Origin: Kineosphaera limosa NBRC 100340
Lineage (GTDB): Bacteria; Actinomycetota; Actinomycetes; Actinomycetales; Dermatophilaceae
Assembly: GCF_000298215.1 (NCBI RefSeq)
Contig: NZ_BAHD01000005.1
Span: 62,001 to 126,000 of the forward strand
Length of the DNA: 64,000 nt
Direction of reading: 5' to 3'
The position numbers were made by a program, and so were the translations under genes. Position 1 is the first letter of the stretch, and each line of letters begins with the position of its first letter. Below the pieces are notes generated by a model. It did not search any database and had not been told where the DNA came from. It was given only the letters and a program-made list of their open reading frames with translations. Below are positions 1 to 8,628 of the stretch, piece by piece.

Positions 1-96
1 GGCGACCACCTCGATGTCCGGCTCCACGTCGAGCAGCATGCGCAAACCCGCGCGGACCATCCCCTGGTCGTCGACGATCAACGCCTTGATGCTCAC
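1..96 (-). CDS. Response regulator, NarL/LuxR family (N-terminal fragment, runs off the window)
   Basis: Only the first 32 codons lie in the window. The visible protein begins [18 protein letters not shown] and continues [15 protein letters not shown]. This is the beta1-alpha1-beta2 start of a receiver domain, with the acidic pair (DD) that binds Mg2+. The phosphorylated Asp and the helix-turn-helix output domain lie outside. The GTG start at 94-96 is five bases beyond the kinase stop at 101-103, so kinase and regulator form one operon. By family knowledge it should be phosphorylated by the kinase encoded at 101-1255 and act as a DNA-binding transcription factor. The targets are unknown. Confidence 0.85.
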   Translation of the reverse strand, partial: MSIKALIVDDQGMVRAGLRMLLDVEPDIEVVA

Positions 97-100
97 GCCG

Positions 101-1255
101 TCAGCCCGGGCCCAGCGGGAGTCGTGCGCGCAAGGCGAAGCCACCGGTCTCCCTGGCGCCCGCAGTCATGCTCCCCCCGTAGAGCGCGACCCGTTCGCGG
201 ATCCCGACCAAGCCGTGACCGAGGCCGTCCGTCGCGGCCGGTCCGTCGCCGTTGTCCCGTACCTCCAGCTCGAGGCCATCGGTGCTGTAGCGCAGGTGGA
301 CCTCGGCATAGTGGGTGTGGGCGTGCTTGATGACGTTGGTGAGGCCTTCCTGGGTGATGCGGTAGGCCGAGACCGCCAGTCCGGGCGGGAGATCGACGGC
401 CTCGCCATGGACGTGCAGATCGGTGTCCAGCCCGGCAGCGCGCACCGAGGCCAGTAGCGCGACAATCTCTCCGAGGCCGGGTTGGGGGGCGAGGTCGAGA
501 GGCTCGCCCTCGTGGCGCATGGCGTCCAGCAGCCTGCGCATCTCGGTCAGCGCCTCCCGGCCGGCCTCCTCGACATTGCGCAGGGCCTCCCGGCTCGTGC
601 TGTCCTCGAGGGGCAGCCGGTGCCTCAGTGCCCCCACCTGCAGGACCATCACGCTCACAGCGTGGGCGACCACGTCGTGCAGCTCGCGAGCGATTCGGGC
701 TCGCTCCTCAGCCACTGCCACCCGCGCCTCGTTGCGACGCTGCAACTCCGCTCTGTCCGCGCGCTCCTCCGCGGCCTGGGTCTGCTCGGTGCGGGCGTGC
801 AGTGCGAACCCCACCAGCCACCCCGCGGCGAAGAGTCCGGGGATGAAGAACAGATCGCCCGGAGTGTGGGTCGGGTCCTGGTAGGCCACGGTCGCCGCTG
901 AGGCCACCACGACGGCGAGCCCCGCACGGGCCTGGCTCCGGTCTCGCAGGTCACCCAGGAGCACGGCGGAGATCATGCCCACGATGGAGAGAGAGGCTTG
1001 GCCGACGATCAACGAGCCGTCGACCAGAGAGAGGACGGCGCTCGACAACCACGCACCTGCCGGGATTACGAAGGGCGCTCGACGGCGAAGCGTAAGCGCC
1101 AGGATCATGACGATGACCGCGACAGCGTGCAGCACGCCCGCGACGTCGTCAGTGCTGGTCGGGCGCGTCGTGAGAGTCAGGGCGGCCCCGGTCGCCAAGC
1201 ACACGAGGACCGCGTCCAAGCCATGGTCGAGGAGGAACGCCCGCAGTCGCCGCAC
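101..1255 (-). CDS. Two-component sensor histidine kinase, HisKA_3 (NarX/DesK-like) type
   Basis: A 384-residue membrane kinase starting at GTG 1255. The first ~150 residues form several hydrophobic helices with short loops and no large extracellular sensor, as in DesK-like intramembrane-sensing kinases. A charged linker (about 152-190) leads to the HisKA_3 dimerisation box with the phospho-accepting His at about residue 193 (RELHDVVAH). The C-terminal HATPase_c domain shows the N box (NVIKHAH) and glycine boxes ([13 protein letters not shown]). It is expected to phosphorylate the response regulator starting at 96. The signal cannot be read from sequence. A palindrome upstream (1289-1308) may be its autoregulatory operator. 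Confidence 0.9.
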   Translation of the reverse strand: MRRLRAFLLDHGLDAVLVCLATGAALTLTTRPTSTDDVAGVLHAVAVIVMILALTLRRRAPFVIPAGAWLSSAVLSLVDGSLIVGQASLSIVGMISAVLLGDLRDRSQARAGLAVVVASAATVAYQDPTHTPGDLFFIPGLFAAGWLVGFALHARTEQTQAAEERADRAELQRRNEARVAVAEERARIARELHDVVAHAVSVMVLQVGALRHRLPLEDSTSREALRNVEEAGREALTEMRRLLDAMRHEGEPLDLAPQPGLGEIVALLASVRAAGLDTDLHVHGEAVDLPPGLAVSAYRITQEGLTNVIKHAHTHYAEVHLRYSTDGLELEVRDNGDGPAATDGLGHGLVGIRERVALYGGSMTAGARETGGFALRARLPLGPG

Positions 1256-1288
1256 CCGGCCAAACTATCGCCGTCGCCGGCGCCCCAG

Positions 1289-1308
1289 CGTCCTACGTTG
1301 GTAGGACG
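1289..1308. promoter_or_regulatory. Perfect palindrome upstream of the first histidine kinase
   Basis: CGTCCTAC-GTTG-GTAGGACG: eight-base arms, perfectly complementary, around a four-base centre. It lies 34 bases upstream of the kinase start, in the divergent gap with the CPBP gene. A shorter relative (CGTCCT-TT-AGGACG, 7997-8010) lies upstream of the second DUF6326-like gene. It could be a response-regulator operator or a small RNA hairpin. The function is inference. Confidence 0.4.
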
Positions 1309-1388
1309 CCGTCTCCTCGGGTGGTCGTATCCAGGCGACGGCGTTCGGAGGACGCGCCGGACCCTGTTCACTTCCTAGCGTCGTCGGC

Positions 1389-2252
1389 ATGGACCTGCCT
1401 CAGGAGCCGATGACCCGCGACGACGGGACAGGGCTCATAGCCGCTGCCCCCGGACAGATGAGACTAGGACCTGGTGCCACCGTCACGCCGGGTCCTGCTC
1501 ACGCACGTGACCTGCCATCGATCCCGCAGTACTCGCTCCGCCGCGTCCTCGGCACGTGGGCTGCGGCAGCCCTGCCGATGGCGGCGCTGGCCTGGGTGGG
1601 GGCTCCCCTCCTGGCCGACGCGTTCGAGGGACCGAGCGCCTGGCCCCGCGCGATCCTGGTCTGTCTCACCTCGGGCCTGGTGTGGCAGTTCGCCCTCGTG
1701 CTGGGCGCCCTGCGCCATGAGCAGGGGACGCTAAGTTGGTCGGTAGCCAAGGAGACGTTGTGGCTGCGGCCGCCGCGTAACCCCCGCAACGGACGCCGCG
1801 GCGGTCGACTCTGGTGGCTCCTCGTCCCGCTGGTCGTGCTCGTGGCCGCCACCGAGGAACTGCCGAGCCTCCCATCACCGGACGACCGCGACCTCGGGGC
1901 GTTCCTTCAATCCAGCGCAGGCCAAGACTTCCTGCTGGGCAACTGGCCTTGGTTCGCGTTGATCCTCACCATGATGATCTTCAACACCGTCCTGGGGGAG
2001 GAACTCCTGTTCCGCGGCCTGCTGCTGCCCCGCATGCGAGAAGCCTTCGGCCGAGGGAACTGGGCTGCCAATGGCGTCCTGTTCGCCGCTTACCACCTCC
2101 ACACCCCATGGGCAATCCCGACCAGTCTCCTGGACGCGTTCCTCATCTCCTACCCCGCCAGTCGCTACCAGAGCGCACTGATCGGCATCTGCGTGCACAG
2201 CGTCCAGACCATCGTGCTGGGAGCCCTCACGCTGCTCCTGGTGCTGGGTTGA
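1389..2252 (+). CDS. CPBP-family (Abi/CAAX-like) intramembrane metalloprotease
   Basis: A 287-residue multipass protein with hydrophobic segments near residues 55-75, 90-110, 140-155, 180-200 and 225-285. The Abi/CPBP signature is present: the glutamate pair followed by Arg (EELLFRG, near residues 203-209) and a later His motif (YHLH, near 235). These residues coordinate the metal in the Rce1/CPBP fold. Members process prenylated or peptide substrates or confer bacteriocin self-immunity, but no substrate can be named here. An ATG at 1410, just after an AGGAG, is an alternative start that gives a protein seven residues shorter. The gene is divergent from the upstream kinase and followed by a DUF6326-like gene. 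Confidence 0.8.
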   Translation: MDLPQEPMTRDDGTGLIAAAPGQMRLGPGATVTPGPAHARDLPSIPQYSLRRVLGTWAAAALPMAALAWVGAPLLADAFEGPSAWPRAILVCLTSGLVWQFALVLGALRHEQGTLSWSVAKETLWLRPPRNPRNGRRGGRLWWLLVPLVVLVAATEELPSLPSPDDRDLGAFLQSSAGQDFLLGNWPWFALILTMMIFNTVLGEELLFRGLLLPRMREAFGRGNWAANGVLFAAYHLHTPWAIPTSLLDAFLISYPASRYQSALIGICVHSVQTIVLGALTLLLVLG

Positions 2253-2388
2253 GCGGTCCCGTGCGTCTAGCCACAGGTCCAGTCCGGCTGCTTGTGGCAG
2301 CGGACGGGGACGTCGAGAACCAGGTCGACCTTCACCCTCGGTGCACGTGCACCGCACCCGCACCTCCTCGAAAGGAATCATCCCCGTC

Positions 2389-2826
2389 ATGTCCAACGCC
2401 CCCGCCCTGCCGCCGCCCACCGCGCCCGTTCCGACCTACGAACCGCTCGACCGCCGATTGGTCCTCAGCGGTCTGTGGACCGCGATGCTGTTCGTGTTTG
2501 CTTACGTCGACATCTTCGGCTTCTTCCGCGCCGACGTGATCAACGGCGCCCTGGCCGGCGAGGTGGCGGGACCGGGGTTCGCAGTCGACCAGACCTTCCT
2601 GGTCCTCACGACGCTGTACATCCTGATCCCGAGCCTGATGGTGGCTGGGTGCCTCCTGCTCCCGCACCGACCCAATCGACTCGCGAACCTCGCGCTGGCG
2701 CCGACCTACGCGCTCACCATCGTCGGCGGGATGGTGGGCGAGACATGGGTGTACTACCTGATCGGTAGCAGTGTCGAGCTGGTGCTGCTCGTGACGATCG
2801 CCCGTGTCGCGCACCGCTGGCGCTGA
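2389..2826 (+). CDS. DUF6326-like four-helix membrane protein (first copy)
   Basis: A 145-residue protein with four predicted membrane helices. The start at ATG 2389 is preceded by AAAGGA. After a proline-rich leader it carries YVDIFGFF, then a VDQTFLVL segment and an HRPNRLANL loop. The same pattern appears in the gene at 8102-8581 (YVDVLGLY, ITQTFAVS, ARANRTVNL), so the two are paralogues. I associate the family with the uncharacterised DUF6326 proteins from memory of its YVDVLGLYKPG motif; function is unknown. It lies downstream of the CPBP gene and is followed by about 200 bp with no recognisable feature. Confidence 0.65.
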   Translation: MSNAPALPPPTAPVPTYEPLDRRLVLSGLWTAMLFVFAYVDIFGFFRADVINGALAGEVAGPGFAVDQTFLVLTTLYILIPSLMVAGCLLLPHRPNRLANLALAPTYALTIVGGMVGETWVYYLIGSSVELVLLVTIARVAHRWR

Positions 2827-3031
2827 ACCTCGGTGACCGGAGCGGCTTGAGTCACCTCGCGTGCCTCCGCGGCCCACGCCTGGCAGGCAATCGGTGCGGT
2901 CACTCACCAAGATCGCATACCGATGGGCTCGCGGACCAACCCGAGGGTCCCGTACTGGTCATGCTCCGCGTGACAAGCGCCTCCTGGCGGCCCCGCACTT
3001 GGCTCGGCGCGGTGGCGTGCGATGGTCAGTT

Positions 3032-3688
3032 CTAGTGCCCCACCCGTCCGGTCTCATAGGCCCACATGGCGATCTCGACTCTGTTGCGTACGCCGATCTT
3101 GGTCAGCAGGCTCGCGACGTGGGTCTTGACGGTAGTCAGGCTGATGAACAAGTCGGCGGCGATCTCGGCGTTGGTACGGCCGCGGGCCACCAGCCGCAGC
3201 ACTTCCTCCTCACGCTGTGTGAGCGGCTCGACCGGTTGCTCCGGGGTCGTGGCCGGTGACCCGGCCGCGAGAGTCGCGAGCAGTCGTCGCGTGATGTTCG
3301 GTGCGATGAGGGCATCGCCGATGGCAGCAGCGTGAACCGCCTGGACGAGTAACTCCGGCCCGGCGTCCTTGAGGAGGAACCCTCGCGCGCCGGCTCGCAG
3401 GGCCCCGTGGACGTATTCGTCCAAGTCGAACGTGGTGATGACCACGATCGCCATGGGGTCGGCGACACCGCGCCCTGCCAGGCGTTCGGTCACCTCGATG
3501 CCGTCCAGCCCCGGCATGCGGATGTCGACCAGGCAGACGTCGGGACGCAACTGCTGTGCAAACTCGACGGCGGACGTGCCGTCCGCGGCCTGGCCGACCA
3601 CCTCGATGTCGGGCTGGGCGTCCAGGATCATCGTCAGGCCAGTGCGTACGAGGTCTTGGTCGTCGGCCACCAACACGCGCACCGTCAT
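3032..3688 (-). CDS. Response regulator, NarL/LuxR family
   Basis: 218 residues. The receiver domain begins VRVLVADDQDLVRTGL, has the phospho-accepting Asp in CLVDIRMPG (near residue 54) and the conserved Lys in FLLKDAG (near 105). The C-terminal LuxR-type helix-turn-helix (about 150-215) contains LTQREEEVLRLVARG and the recognition helix region TNAEIAADLFISLTTVKTH. The ATG at 3688 overlaps the kinase stop (ATGA), so the pair is translationally coupled. It is a transcription factor controlled by the kinase at 3685-4827. The ABC-exporter operon transcribed divergently from 4962 is an attractive target, by inference from position. Confidence 0.93.
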   Translation of the reverse strand: MTVRVLVADDQDLVRTGLTMILDAQPDIEVVGQAADGTSAVEFAQQLRPDVCLVDIRMPGLDGIEVTERLAGRGVADPMAIVVITTFDLDEYVHGALRAGARGFLLKDAGPELLVQAVHAAAIGDALIAPNITRRLLATLAAGSPATTPEQPVEPLTQREEEVLRLVARGRTNAEIAADLFISLTTVKTHVASLLTKIGVRNRVEIAMWAYETGRVGH

Positions 3689-4827
3689 CGTGAGAGCTCC
3701 TTGGGCAGTTCGGCGTCGACGATCCATCCGCCGTCGGGAGCGGGTCCGGCGTGCAGGGTGCCGCCGAGCAGCTGAGCGCGCTCCGACATCCCCACCAGGC
3801 CGAAGCCGTGGGTCGTCGCGCGGGCCGGCTCGGGGTGGCCGTCGTCGCTAACCCGCAGCCGGACGGCGGAGGCACTCTGGGTCACCGAGACCTGCACACG
3901 CGTGGCGCCCCGCGCGTGGCGCAGAGCGTTGGTCACCGACTCCTGTGCGATCCGATAGATGGCCGCGTCGACCTGGGGTCGAAGGTCGGACAGGTCGCCA
4001 GCCACCTCGACGTCGATGACGGGGCTCGGCTCACGGCGGGCCAGGGCGGCCAGGTCGGCGCTGCGTGGCTGTGGTGCGTACTCCGCGGGCTGCCCGTCGC
4101 GCAGCACCCGCACCATCGCTCGCATCTCGGCCAAGGTCCGCGTCGCCTCGGCCTCGACGACGGCGAGTGCCTCGAGCGCCGCTTCGGGCCGCTGCGAGGC
4201 TACGGCCCGACCGGCCTGTGCCTGCAGAGTGATCGCGGAGACGTGGTGGGCGACCGAGTCGTGCAGTTCGCGGGCCAGATCGACGCGTTCCTGGTTGCGG
4301 ATTTGCTCGCGTGCGCGGCGCTCACTCTCGGCTCGAAGGCGCAACGCTGCACCGCTGGCCACGGCGGCTGCGAGGATGCCGAGGCCACCGAAGGCCTCAG
4401 CCAGACCGGTGTAGTCGGTGAGGATGCTCACTGCGGCGGCGAGGACTGCCACCACCAGACCGATCACGATCTGACGACCCGACCCCCAGCGGGTCAACGA
4501 GTGGGCGAGAACAAGCACAAAGACCATCGTGGCAAGACCGACGCCGGATTCACCGGCGAAGGAGCCGACCAGCCCGAGGGCCGTGCCCACGCCGAATCCC
4601 ACGATGACGGTGACCAGGGGGTGCGTACGCCGCCACAGCAGCACCGGTGCAAGAGTCAGCGCGACGATCGTCACGACCGGCCGCCAGCTGATGCCCGGAC
4701 CGAGAGTGCCCTCAAGGAGGGACGACACCATGACGGCCGCCACCAGTGCCCAGTCGCGCCGCCCGCGTGCCGGCGGGTCTGAGGCGGGCGGCTCTTTCCA
4801 GAGCGAGCGCAGGGCGTGAGTGAGCAC
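3685..4827 (-). CDS. Two-component sensor histidine kinase, HisKA_3 type
   Basis: 380 residues from a GTG at 4827. The first ~165 residues carry about five or six hydrophobic helices, followed by a charged coiled linker (165-185). The HisKA_3 box has the phospho-His at about residue 189 (RELHDSVAHHV), and the C-terminal HATPase_c has NALRHA, DDG and GFGLVGM motifs. It lies upstream of, and overlaps, its response regulator. The organisation matches actinobacterial DesKR-like modules that sense membrane or antibiotic stress and control an adjacent ABC-2 transporter. Here a transporter starts divergently at 4962. The stimulus is not evident. Confidence 0.92.
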   Translation of the reverse strand: MLTHALRSLWKEPPASDPPARGRRDWALVAAVMVSSLLEGTLGPGISWRPVVTIVALTLAPVLLWRRTHPLVTVIVGFGVGTALGLVGSFAGESGVGLATMVFVLVLAHSLTRWGSGRQIVIGLVVAVLAAAVSILTDYTGLAEAFGGLGILAAAVASGAALRLRAESERRAREQIRNQERVDLARELHDSVAHHVSAITLQAQAGRAVASQRPEAALEALAVVEAEATRTLAEMRAMVRVLRDGQPAEYAPQPRSADLAALARREPSPVIDVEVAGDLSDLRPQVDAAIYRIAQESVTNALRHARGATRVQVSVTQSASAVRLRVSDDGHPEPARATTHGFGLVGMSERAQLLGGTLHAGPAPDGGWIVDAELPKELSR

Positions 4828-4961
4828 ACCCGCAGACTAGAGATCGCGGAACGCAGCGCAGATCGGCCCAAAGAACGAGTCGATGCTCGTCCTCATGGCC
4901 GGGAGAGGACCGCCCTCGATGCCGATGCTGCGCGCGCCGGATCCCCGTGACGCTTCTGGTC

Positions 4962-5876
4962 ATGATCACCGTGGACCACCTCACCAAGACCTATCGCGGC
5001 GTGAGCGCCGTGGACGATGTCTCGTTCAGCGCCCACCCGGGCCGCGTGACCGGATTCCTGGGGCCCAATGGGGCTGGCAAGTCGACGACGATGCGGATCA
5101 TGCTCGGGCTGAGCCCCGCGACCTCCGGCACGGTGGAGGTCCTCGGTGGCCGATACGCCGACCTGCCCAACCCGGGCCTGGAGATCGGCGCACTCCTCGA
5201 CGCCTCGGCCCAGCACGTCGGACGCACGGGCAGGGAGATCCTCACCATCGCGGCGCGCACCATGGGTCAGCCGACGCTCCGGGTGACCCAGATGCTCAGC
5301 CGGGTGTCGCTGACGGAGAAGGAGGCGGATCGAAGGGTCCGCCACTACTCCCTGGGCATGCGGCAGCGCCTCGGCATCGCTACCGCACTCATCGGTGACC
5401 CGGCCGTCCTGATCCTCGATGAACCAGCCAACGGTCTGGACCCTGCCGGTATCCGCTGGATGCGTGAACTGTTGCGTGAGTACGCCGATCAGGGTGGGAC
5501 GGTGCTGCTGTCCTCGCACCTCTTGCACGAGATCGAGGTCGTCGCAGACGACCTCATCGTGATCGGCAACGGCCGGATCGTCGCTCAGGGCACCAAGGAG
5601 GAACTGCTGTCAGCGGCCGGGACGGTCGTGTCCTGCGACGACAACACCCTGCTGGCAGCTGCCCTGTCCGAAGCCGGCATCGACGCCTCGCGGTCACTCC
5701 GGGGTGCGCTCCACGTCCATGCCGAACCTCACCACGTCGGCCAAGTCGCTCTCGCAGCCGGCGTCGCGCTGTGCGAACTGCGCTCCGCCGACAGCGCCGG
5801 CCTGGAGCAGCTCTTCCTCGAGCTCACCGCAGACTCACAGCGCGAGAATGGCGTCTCTGAAGGACTGGTCGCGTGA
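4962..5876 (+). CDS. ABC transporter ATP-binding protein (ABC-2 exporter type)
   Basis: 304 residues from ATG 4962 (a GTG at 4947 in the same frame is an alternative). All nucleotide-binding motifs are visible: Walker A GPNGAGKST (near 35-43), signature YSLGMRQRLGIA (near 130), Walker B VLILDEPANGLDP and the switch His in LLSSHLL. A C-terminal ~80-residue extension is typical of BcrA/DrrA-like drug or lantibiotic exporters. Its stop overlaps the permease start (GTGA at 5873-5876), so the two form one exporter. It is divergent from the two-component system at 3032-4827, which suggests stress- or antibiotic-responsive control. The substrate is unknown. Confidence 0.92.
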   Translation: MITVDHLTKTYRGVSAVDDVSFSAHPGRVTGFLGPNGAGKSTTMRIMLGLSPATSGTVEVLGGRYADLPNPGLEIGALLDASAQHVGRTGREILTIAARTMGQPTLRVTQMLSRVSLTEKEADRRVRHYSLGMRQRLGIATALIGDPAVLILDEPANGLDPAGIRWMRELLREYADQGGTVLLSSHLLHEIEVVADDLIVIGNGRIVAQGTKEELLSAAGTVVSCDDNTLLAAALSEAGIDASRSLRGALHVHAEPHHVGQVALAAGVALCELRSADSAGLEQLFLELTADSQRENGVSEGLVA

Positions 5877-6664
5877 GCGCCCCGGCGAGGGCGCATGCTC
5901 GCCCACCCGTGACTCCCATCCCTCTGGGCCGCATCATTGGCGTGGAGCTGCGCAAGATGTTTGACACGCGCTCGGGCTTCTGGCTGCTGATGAGCATTGG
6001 CGTCCTCTCGGTCGTCGCCACCGTCGCGGTCATCGTGTTCGCCCCGGACAGGGATGTGAACTACCTGACCTTCGCGTCGGCGCTCGGCTTTCCGATGTCG
6101 GTGATCCTGCCCATGATCGCGATCCTCGGCGTCACCAGCGAATGGAGCCAGCGCAGCGGACTGACGACCTTCACGCTCGTGCCCAGTCGAGCGAAGGTGA
6201 TCAGCGCCAAGGCGATCGCGACCCTCGTCGTCGGCGTCACCTCCATGCTCTTGGCGGGCGTATTCGGGGCGGTCGGCAACCTGGCCGGTTCGGCCATCGT
6301 CGGCACCGACACCGTGTGGAACATCGGACTGGCCGTCGCTGCGCAGATCATCCTCGGCAACCTGGTCGGTATGGCCATCGGTTTCACCCTGGGAGTGGTG
6401 TTCCGCAATTCTCCTGCGGCCATCGTCGGCTACTTCGTGCTGTCCTTTGTACTCCCCGGCGTCCTCATCCTGCTGGCACAAGTCAGGGAATGGTTCGCTG
6501 ATCTCCAGCCGTGGATCGACTGGAGCGTCACGCAAGAGATGCTGTTCACGGGCGAGATCTCGTCGGCACAGGAATGGACTCAGCTCGCATCGACCACCGC
6601 GATCTGGATCATCGTGCCCCTCGCCGCCGGCCTGACCCTGCTTCGTCGATCAGAGGTGAAGTAG
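5873..6664 (+). CDS. ABC-2 type transporter permease
   Basis: 263 residues with about six membrane helices (near 25-50, 60-85, 105-130, 140-165, 172-195 and 235-255). The GTG start overlaps the ATPase stop. The N-terminal stretch ELRKMFDTRSGFWLL is the typical amphipathic elbow of ABC-2 permeases. With the upstream ATPase it would make a 2+2 exporter. It is closely followed (3 bp) by a lipoprotein gene, so the three genes probably form one transcript. Substrate unknown; bacitracin/lantibiotic-like exporters are the nearest family analogy. Confidence 0.85.
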   Translation: MSAPARAHARPPVTPIPLGRIIGVELRKMFDTRSGFWLLMSIGVLSVVATVAVIVFAPDRDVNYLTFASALGFPMSVILPMIAILGVTSEWSQRSGLTTFTLVPSRAKVISAKAIATLVVGVTSMLLAGVFGAVGNLAGSAIVGTDTVWNIGLAVAAQIILGNLVGMAIGFTLGVVFRNSPAAIVGYFVLSFVLPGVLILLAQVREWFADLQPWIDWSVTQEMLFTGEISSAQEWTQLASTTAIWIIVPLAAGLTLLRRSEVK

Positions 6665-6667
6665 CCG

Positions 6668-7168
6668 ATGTCCCTTCACTTCTCGGCTCGCGTCCTCACC
6701 CTCCGAATCGTCGCACGTGGTCGACTCAGCCTCGCGCTGGCGGTGCTGGCCTGCTCGGCGGCATTCCTGACAGCCGGGTGTGCCAGTGCCGTCTCGGGCC
6801 GGGTCGGTGTCGCGGTGGACGACCGGGGGCAGCCCGTGCTCGTGGTGATCTCGTGTGATCGAGCCCTCGATGAAGTCATCGTGTCGGACGCCACCGGCGA
6901 GATCGGCCGATGGACGGCAGACCCGGCCACGTCAGGGCTGACGACCCTGGATCCCGCCGCTCCGACCCGGCTCTGGCGCGGCGCTGGGATCTCATGGCCG
7001 CAGCGGGGCGAGGTCAGCGTCAACGCCGCCTCGACCACCACTGAACTGGACGGCAGCGGAGTGGTCGTCGCACCGCGATGGCTCACGCAGCTCACTGCCG
7101 GCCACGTACTGGTCGGCGACTCGGGCGAGACCGTGCCGCGCGATCAATTCGAGAGCACCTGCGACTAG
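6668..7168 (+). CDS. Putative lipoprotein, unknown function
   Basis: 166 residues starting ATG 6668, three bases after the permease stop. The N-terminus is positively charged with a hydrophobic stretch ending in a lipobox (LTAGC, Cys at about 38), so the mature protein should be lipid-anchored outside the membrane. The mature part begins with a CNA-B-like phrase (VAVDDRGQPVLVVISC) and contains several beta-strand-like segments and two further Cys, suggesting a small secreted beta-domain. No family is recognised with confidence. Its place in the exporter operon suggests an accessory or immunity role; this is inference only. Confidence 0.6.
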   Translation: MSLHFSARVLTLRIVARGRLSLALAVLACSAAFLTAGCASAVSGRVGVAVDDRGQPVLVVISCDRALDEVIVSDATGEIGRWTADPATSGLTTLDPAAPTRLWRGAGISWPQRGEVSVNAASTTTELDGSGVVVAPRWLTQLTAGHVLVGDSGETVPRDQFESTCD

Positions 7169-7220
7169 CGGGTCGCGCTGGCTCCCCCAGCCCTGTCGCG
7201 ACCGATGAAAGGACAGACCC

Positions 7221-7946
7221 ATGCAACCTCACACCACAGGCACCGCCGCCACGAAGGGCCGGCTGGCCGACCCGCATACCTCCTCATCATCACGAGAACG
7301 AGTGGTCGGTGTGCTCGCCGTCAGCTTGTTCGCATCGTTGGTGGTCCAGAACGCGGTGGTGATCGCGGCAGGCGCCCCCAGTTATGCCGCTCCGATGACG
7401 GAGGTGCTCGCCTTCCACGCGCAGCACCGACCCGCCGTGGCGGTCGCGGTTGGACTGGAGGCGCTCAACCTTCCATTGCTGCTCGGCTTCCTCACTGGCC
7501 TTCACGGGCTCGTCAAGCATCGAGAACGAGGGGGCGCGGACTGGTCTCGTCTGGCCATGCTGGCCGGGGCGACCCTGGCAACGGCACTCGCGAGCTACGC
7601 CGTGTTGTGGGTCGGTACGACGTTGGCCGCTGACGGTCTCACACAGTCGAGCCCTGCCTTCGAGCTGGCCTGGCGGATGCACGCCGCAGCCTTCGCGCTG
7701 TCGCTGCCCGCGCTGGGTACCGTCTTCATCGGTGCTTCGCTCGCTGCGCACTCGGGCGGGGTGACCCCGCGATGGACACGCTGGCTCGGCCTAACCGGCG
7801 GATCCCTGCTGATCGCTGCAGGCGCCGGCACTCTCGCGATCGCTGACGGCTCAGCGATCCTGTTCTTGGGGATGCCCGGCTTCTTTGCCTGGTTCGCATG
7901 GCTGCTGGTGGCCGGCGTACGCCTGGTGCGGGCAGGAAGCAGGTGA
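7221..7946 (+). CDS. Multipass membrane protein of unknown function
   Basis: 241 residues with a polar ~25-residue N-terminus and about six hydrophobic segments (near 28-48, 72-92, 107-130, 150-172, 186-204 and 210-232). It is preceded by AAAGGA about a dozen bases upstream of ATG 7221. No catalytic motif stands out. The layout resembles small DUF4386-like integral membrane proteins, but that resemblance is too weak to name it. It follows the exporter-lipoprotein operon by about 50 bp on the same strand and precedes the second DUF6326-like gene. Confidence 0.6.
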   Translation: MQPHTTGTAATKGRLADPHTSSSSRERVVGVLAVSLFASLVVQNAVVIAAGAPSYAAPMTEVLAFHAQHRPAVAVAVGLEALNLPLLLGFLTGLHGLVKHRERGGADWSRLAMLAGATLATALASYAVLWVGTTLAADGLTQSSPAFELAWRMHAAAFALSLPALGTVFIGASLAAHSGGVTPRWTRWLGLTGGSLLIAAGAGTLAIADGSAILFLGMPGFFAWFAWLLVAGVRLVRAGSR

Positions 7947-7996
7947 GCGCCTGGCCCTCTGGCGCGGATGGAGTCGACCGTCCAAGCCCCGAGAAC

Positions 7997-8010
7997 CGTC
8001 CTTTAGGACG
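7997..8010. promoter_or_regulatory. Palindrome CGTCCT-TT-AGGACG upstream of the second DUF6326-like gene
   Basis: Six-base perfect arms with a two-base centre, about 90 bases before the ATG at 8102. The arms match the outer half-sites of the palindrome at 1289-1308 upstream of the first histidine kinase. A shared response-regulator site is possible but unproven. Confidence 0.3.
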
Positions 8011-8101
8011 AGCCATCAACGGCCTGCGGGCTGAGGCAGTGACAGGTAGAGACAGACAAGGTTGGTGCATTCACACCACCTATGAGAGAGATGAGGTCAC
8101 C

Positions 8102-8581
8102 ATGACCACCCAGACAGCAGCACTCGGCGAGTTCGAGAACCCTCGGCTCCCGACCCAGGCCAAGCTCGCGGCAGCTTGGACCAGCTTCATGTTCCTCTAC
8201 GTCTACGTCGACGTGCTGGGCCTCTATAAGCCCGGATTCGTCGAGGGAATCCTCAAGGGGAGGGTATGGGAGTTCGACATCACCCAGACCTTCGCGGTCA
8301 GCGCGCTTGGGGCTTCGGTGATCCCGATTCTGATGATTCTCCTCTCGGCGATGCTCCCGGCCCGAGCCAACCGTACGGTCAACCTCGTCATTGCCGCCTT
8401 GATGGTCCCCTGGATGGGGTTCAACCTGGTCGGCGACGAGTGGCTGATCTATCACGGCCTCGGATTCGCGGTCGAGTTCGGCTTGCTCGTGTGTATCCTG
8501 CGCTCGGCATGGGCTTGGCCGCGCGTCGCGGCGGCCCCGGCGTACCACGGCTCAATGACGCGTGGGTCTGTCCGCGGCTGA
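8102..8581 (+). CDS. DUF6326-like four-helix membrane protein (second copy)
   Basis: 159 residues from ATG 8102, preceded by purine-rich GAGAGAGATGAGG. Four hydrophobic helices (near 28-46, 70-92, 100-120 and 122-142) surround the motif VYVDVLGLYKPG, then ITQTFAVSALG and the ARANRTVNL loop. It is a clear paralogue of the protein at 2389-2826, with stronger agreement to the family pattern. Function is unknown. The frame opens further upstream, but the residues before this ATG are not membrane-like and no ribosome-binding site supports them. A strong hairpin follows. Confidence 0.75.
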   Translation: MTTQTAALGEFENPRLPTQAKLAAAWTSFMFLYVYVDVLGLYKPGFVEGILKGRVWEFDITQTFAVSALGASVIPILMILLSAMLPARANRTVNLVIAALMVPWMGFNLVGDEWLIYHGLGFAVEFGLLVCILRSAWAWPRVAAAPAYHGSMTRGSVRG

Positions 8582-8592
8582 CGCCGGAACCG

Positions 8593-8628
8593 CTCGGCGA
8601 GGCGGGGTCTGGACCTCGCCTCGCCGAG
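8593..8628. terminator. Strong hairpin after the DUF6326-like gene
   Basis: Twelve-base perfect arms (CTCGGCGAGGCG and CGCCTCGCCGAG), extended inside by GGTC/GACC after one mismatch. It begins 11 bases after the stop at 8581. There is no U-tract, as is usual for high-GC actinobacterial terminators. It closes region 1, just before the mobile island. Confidence 0.7.
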
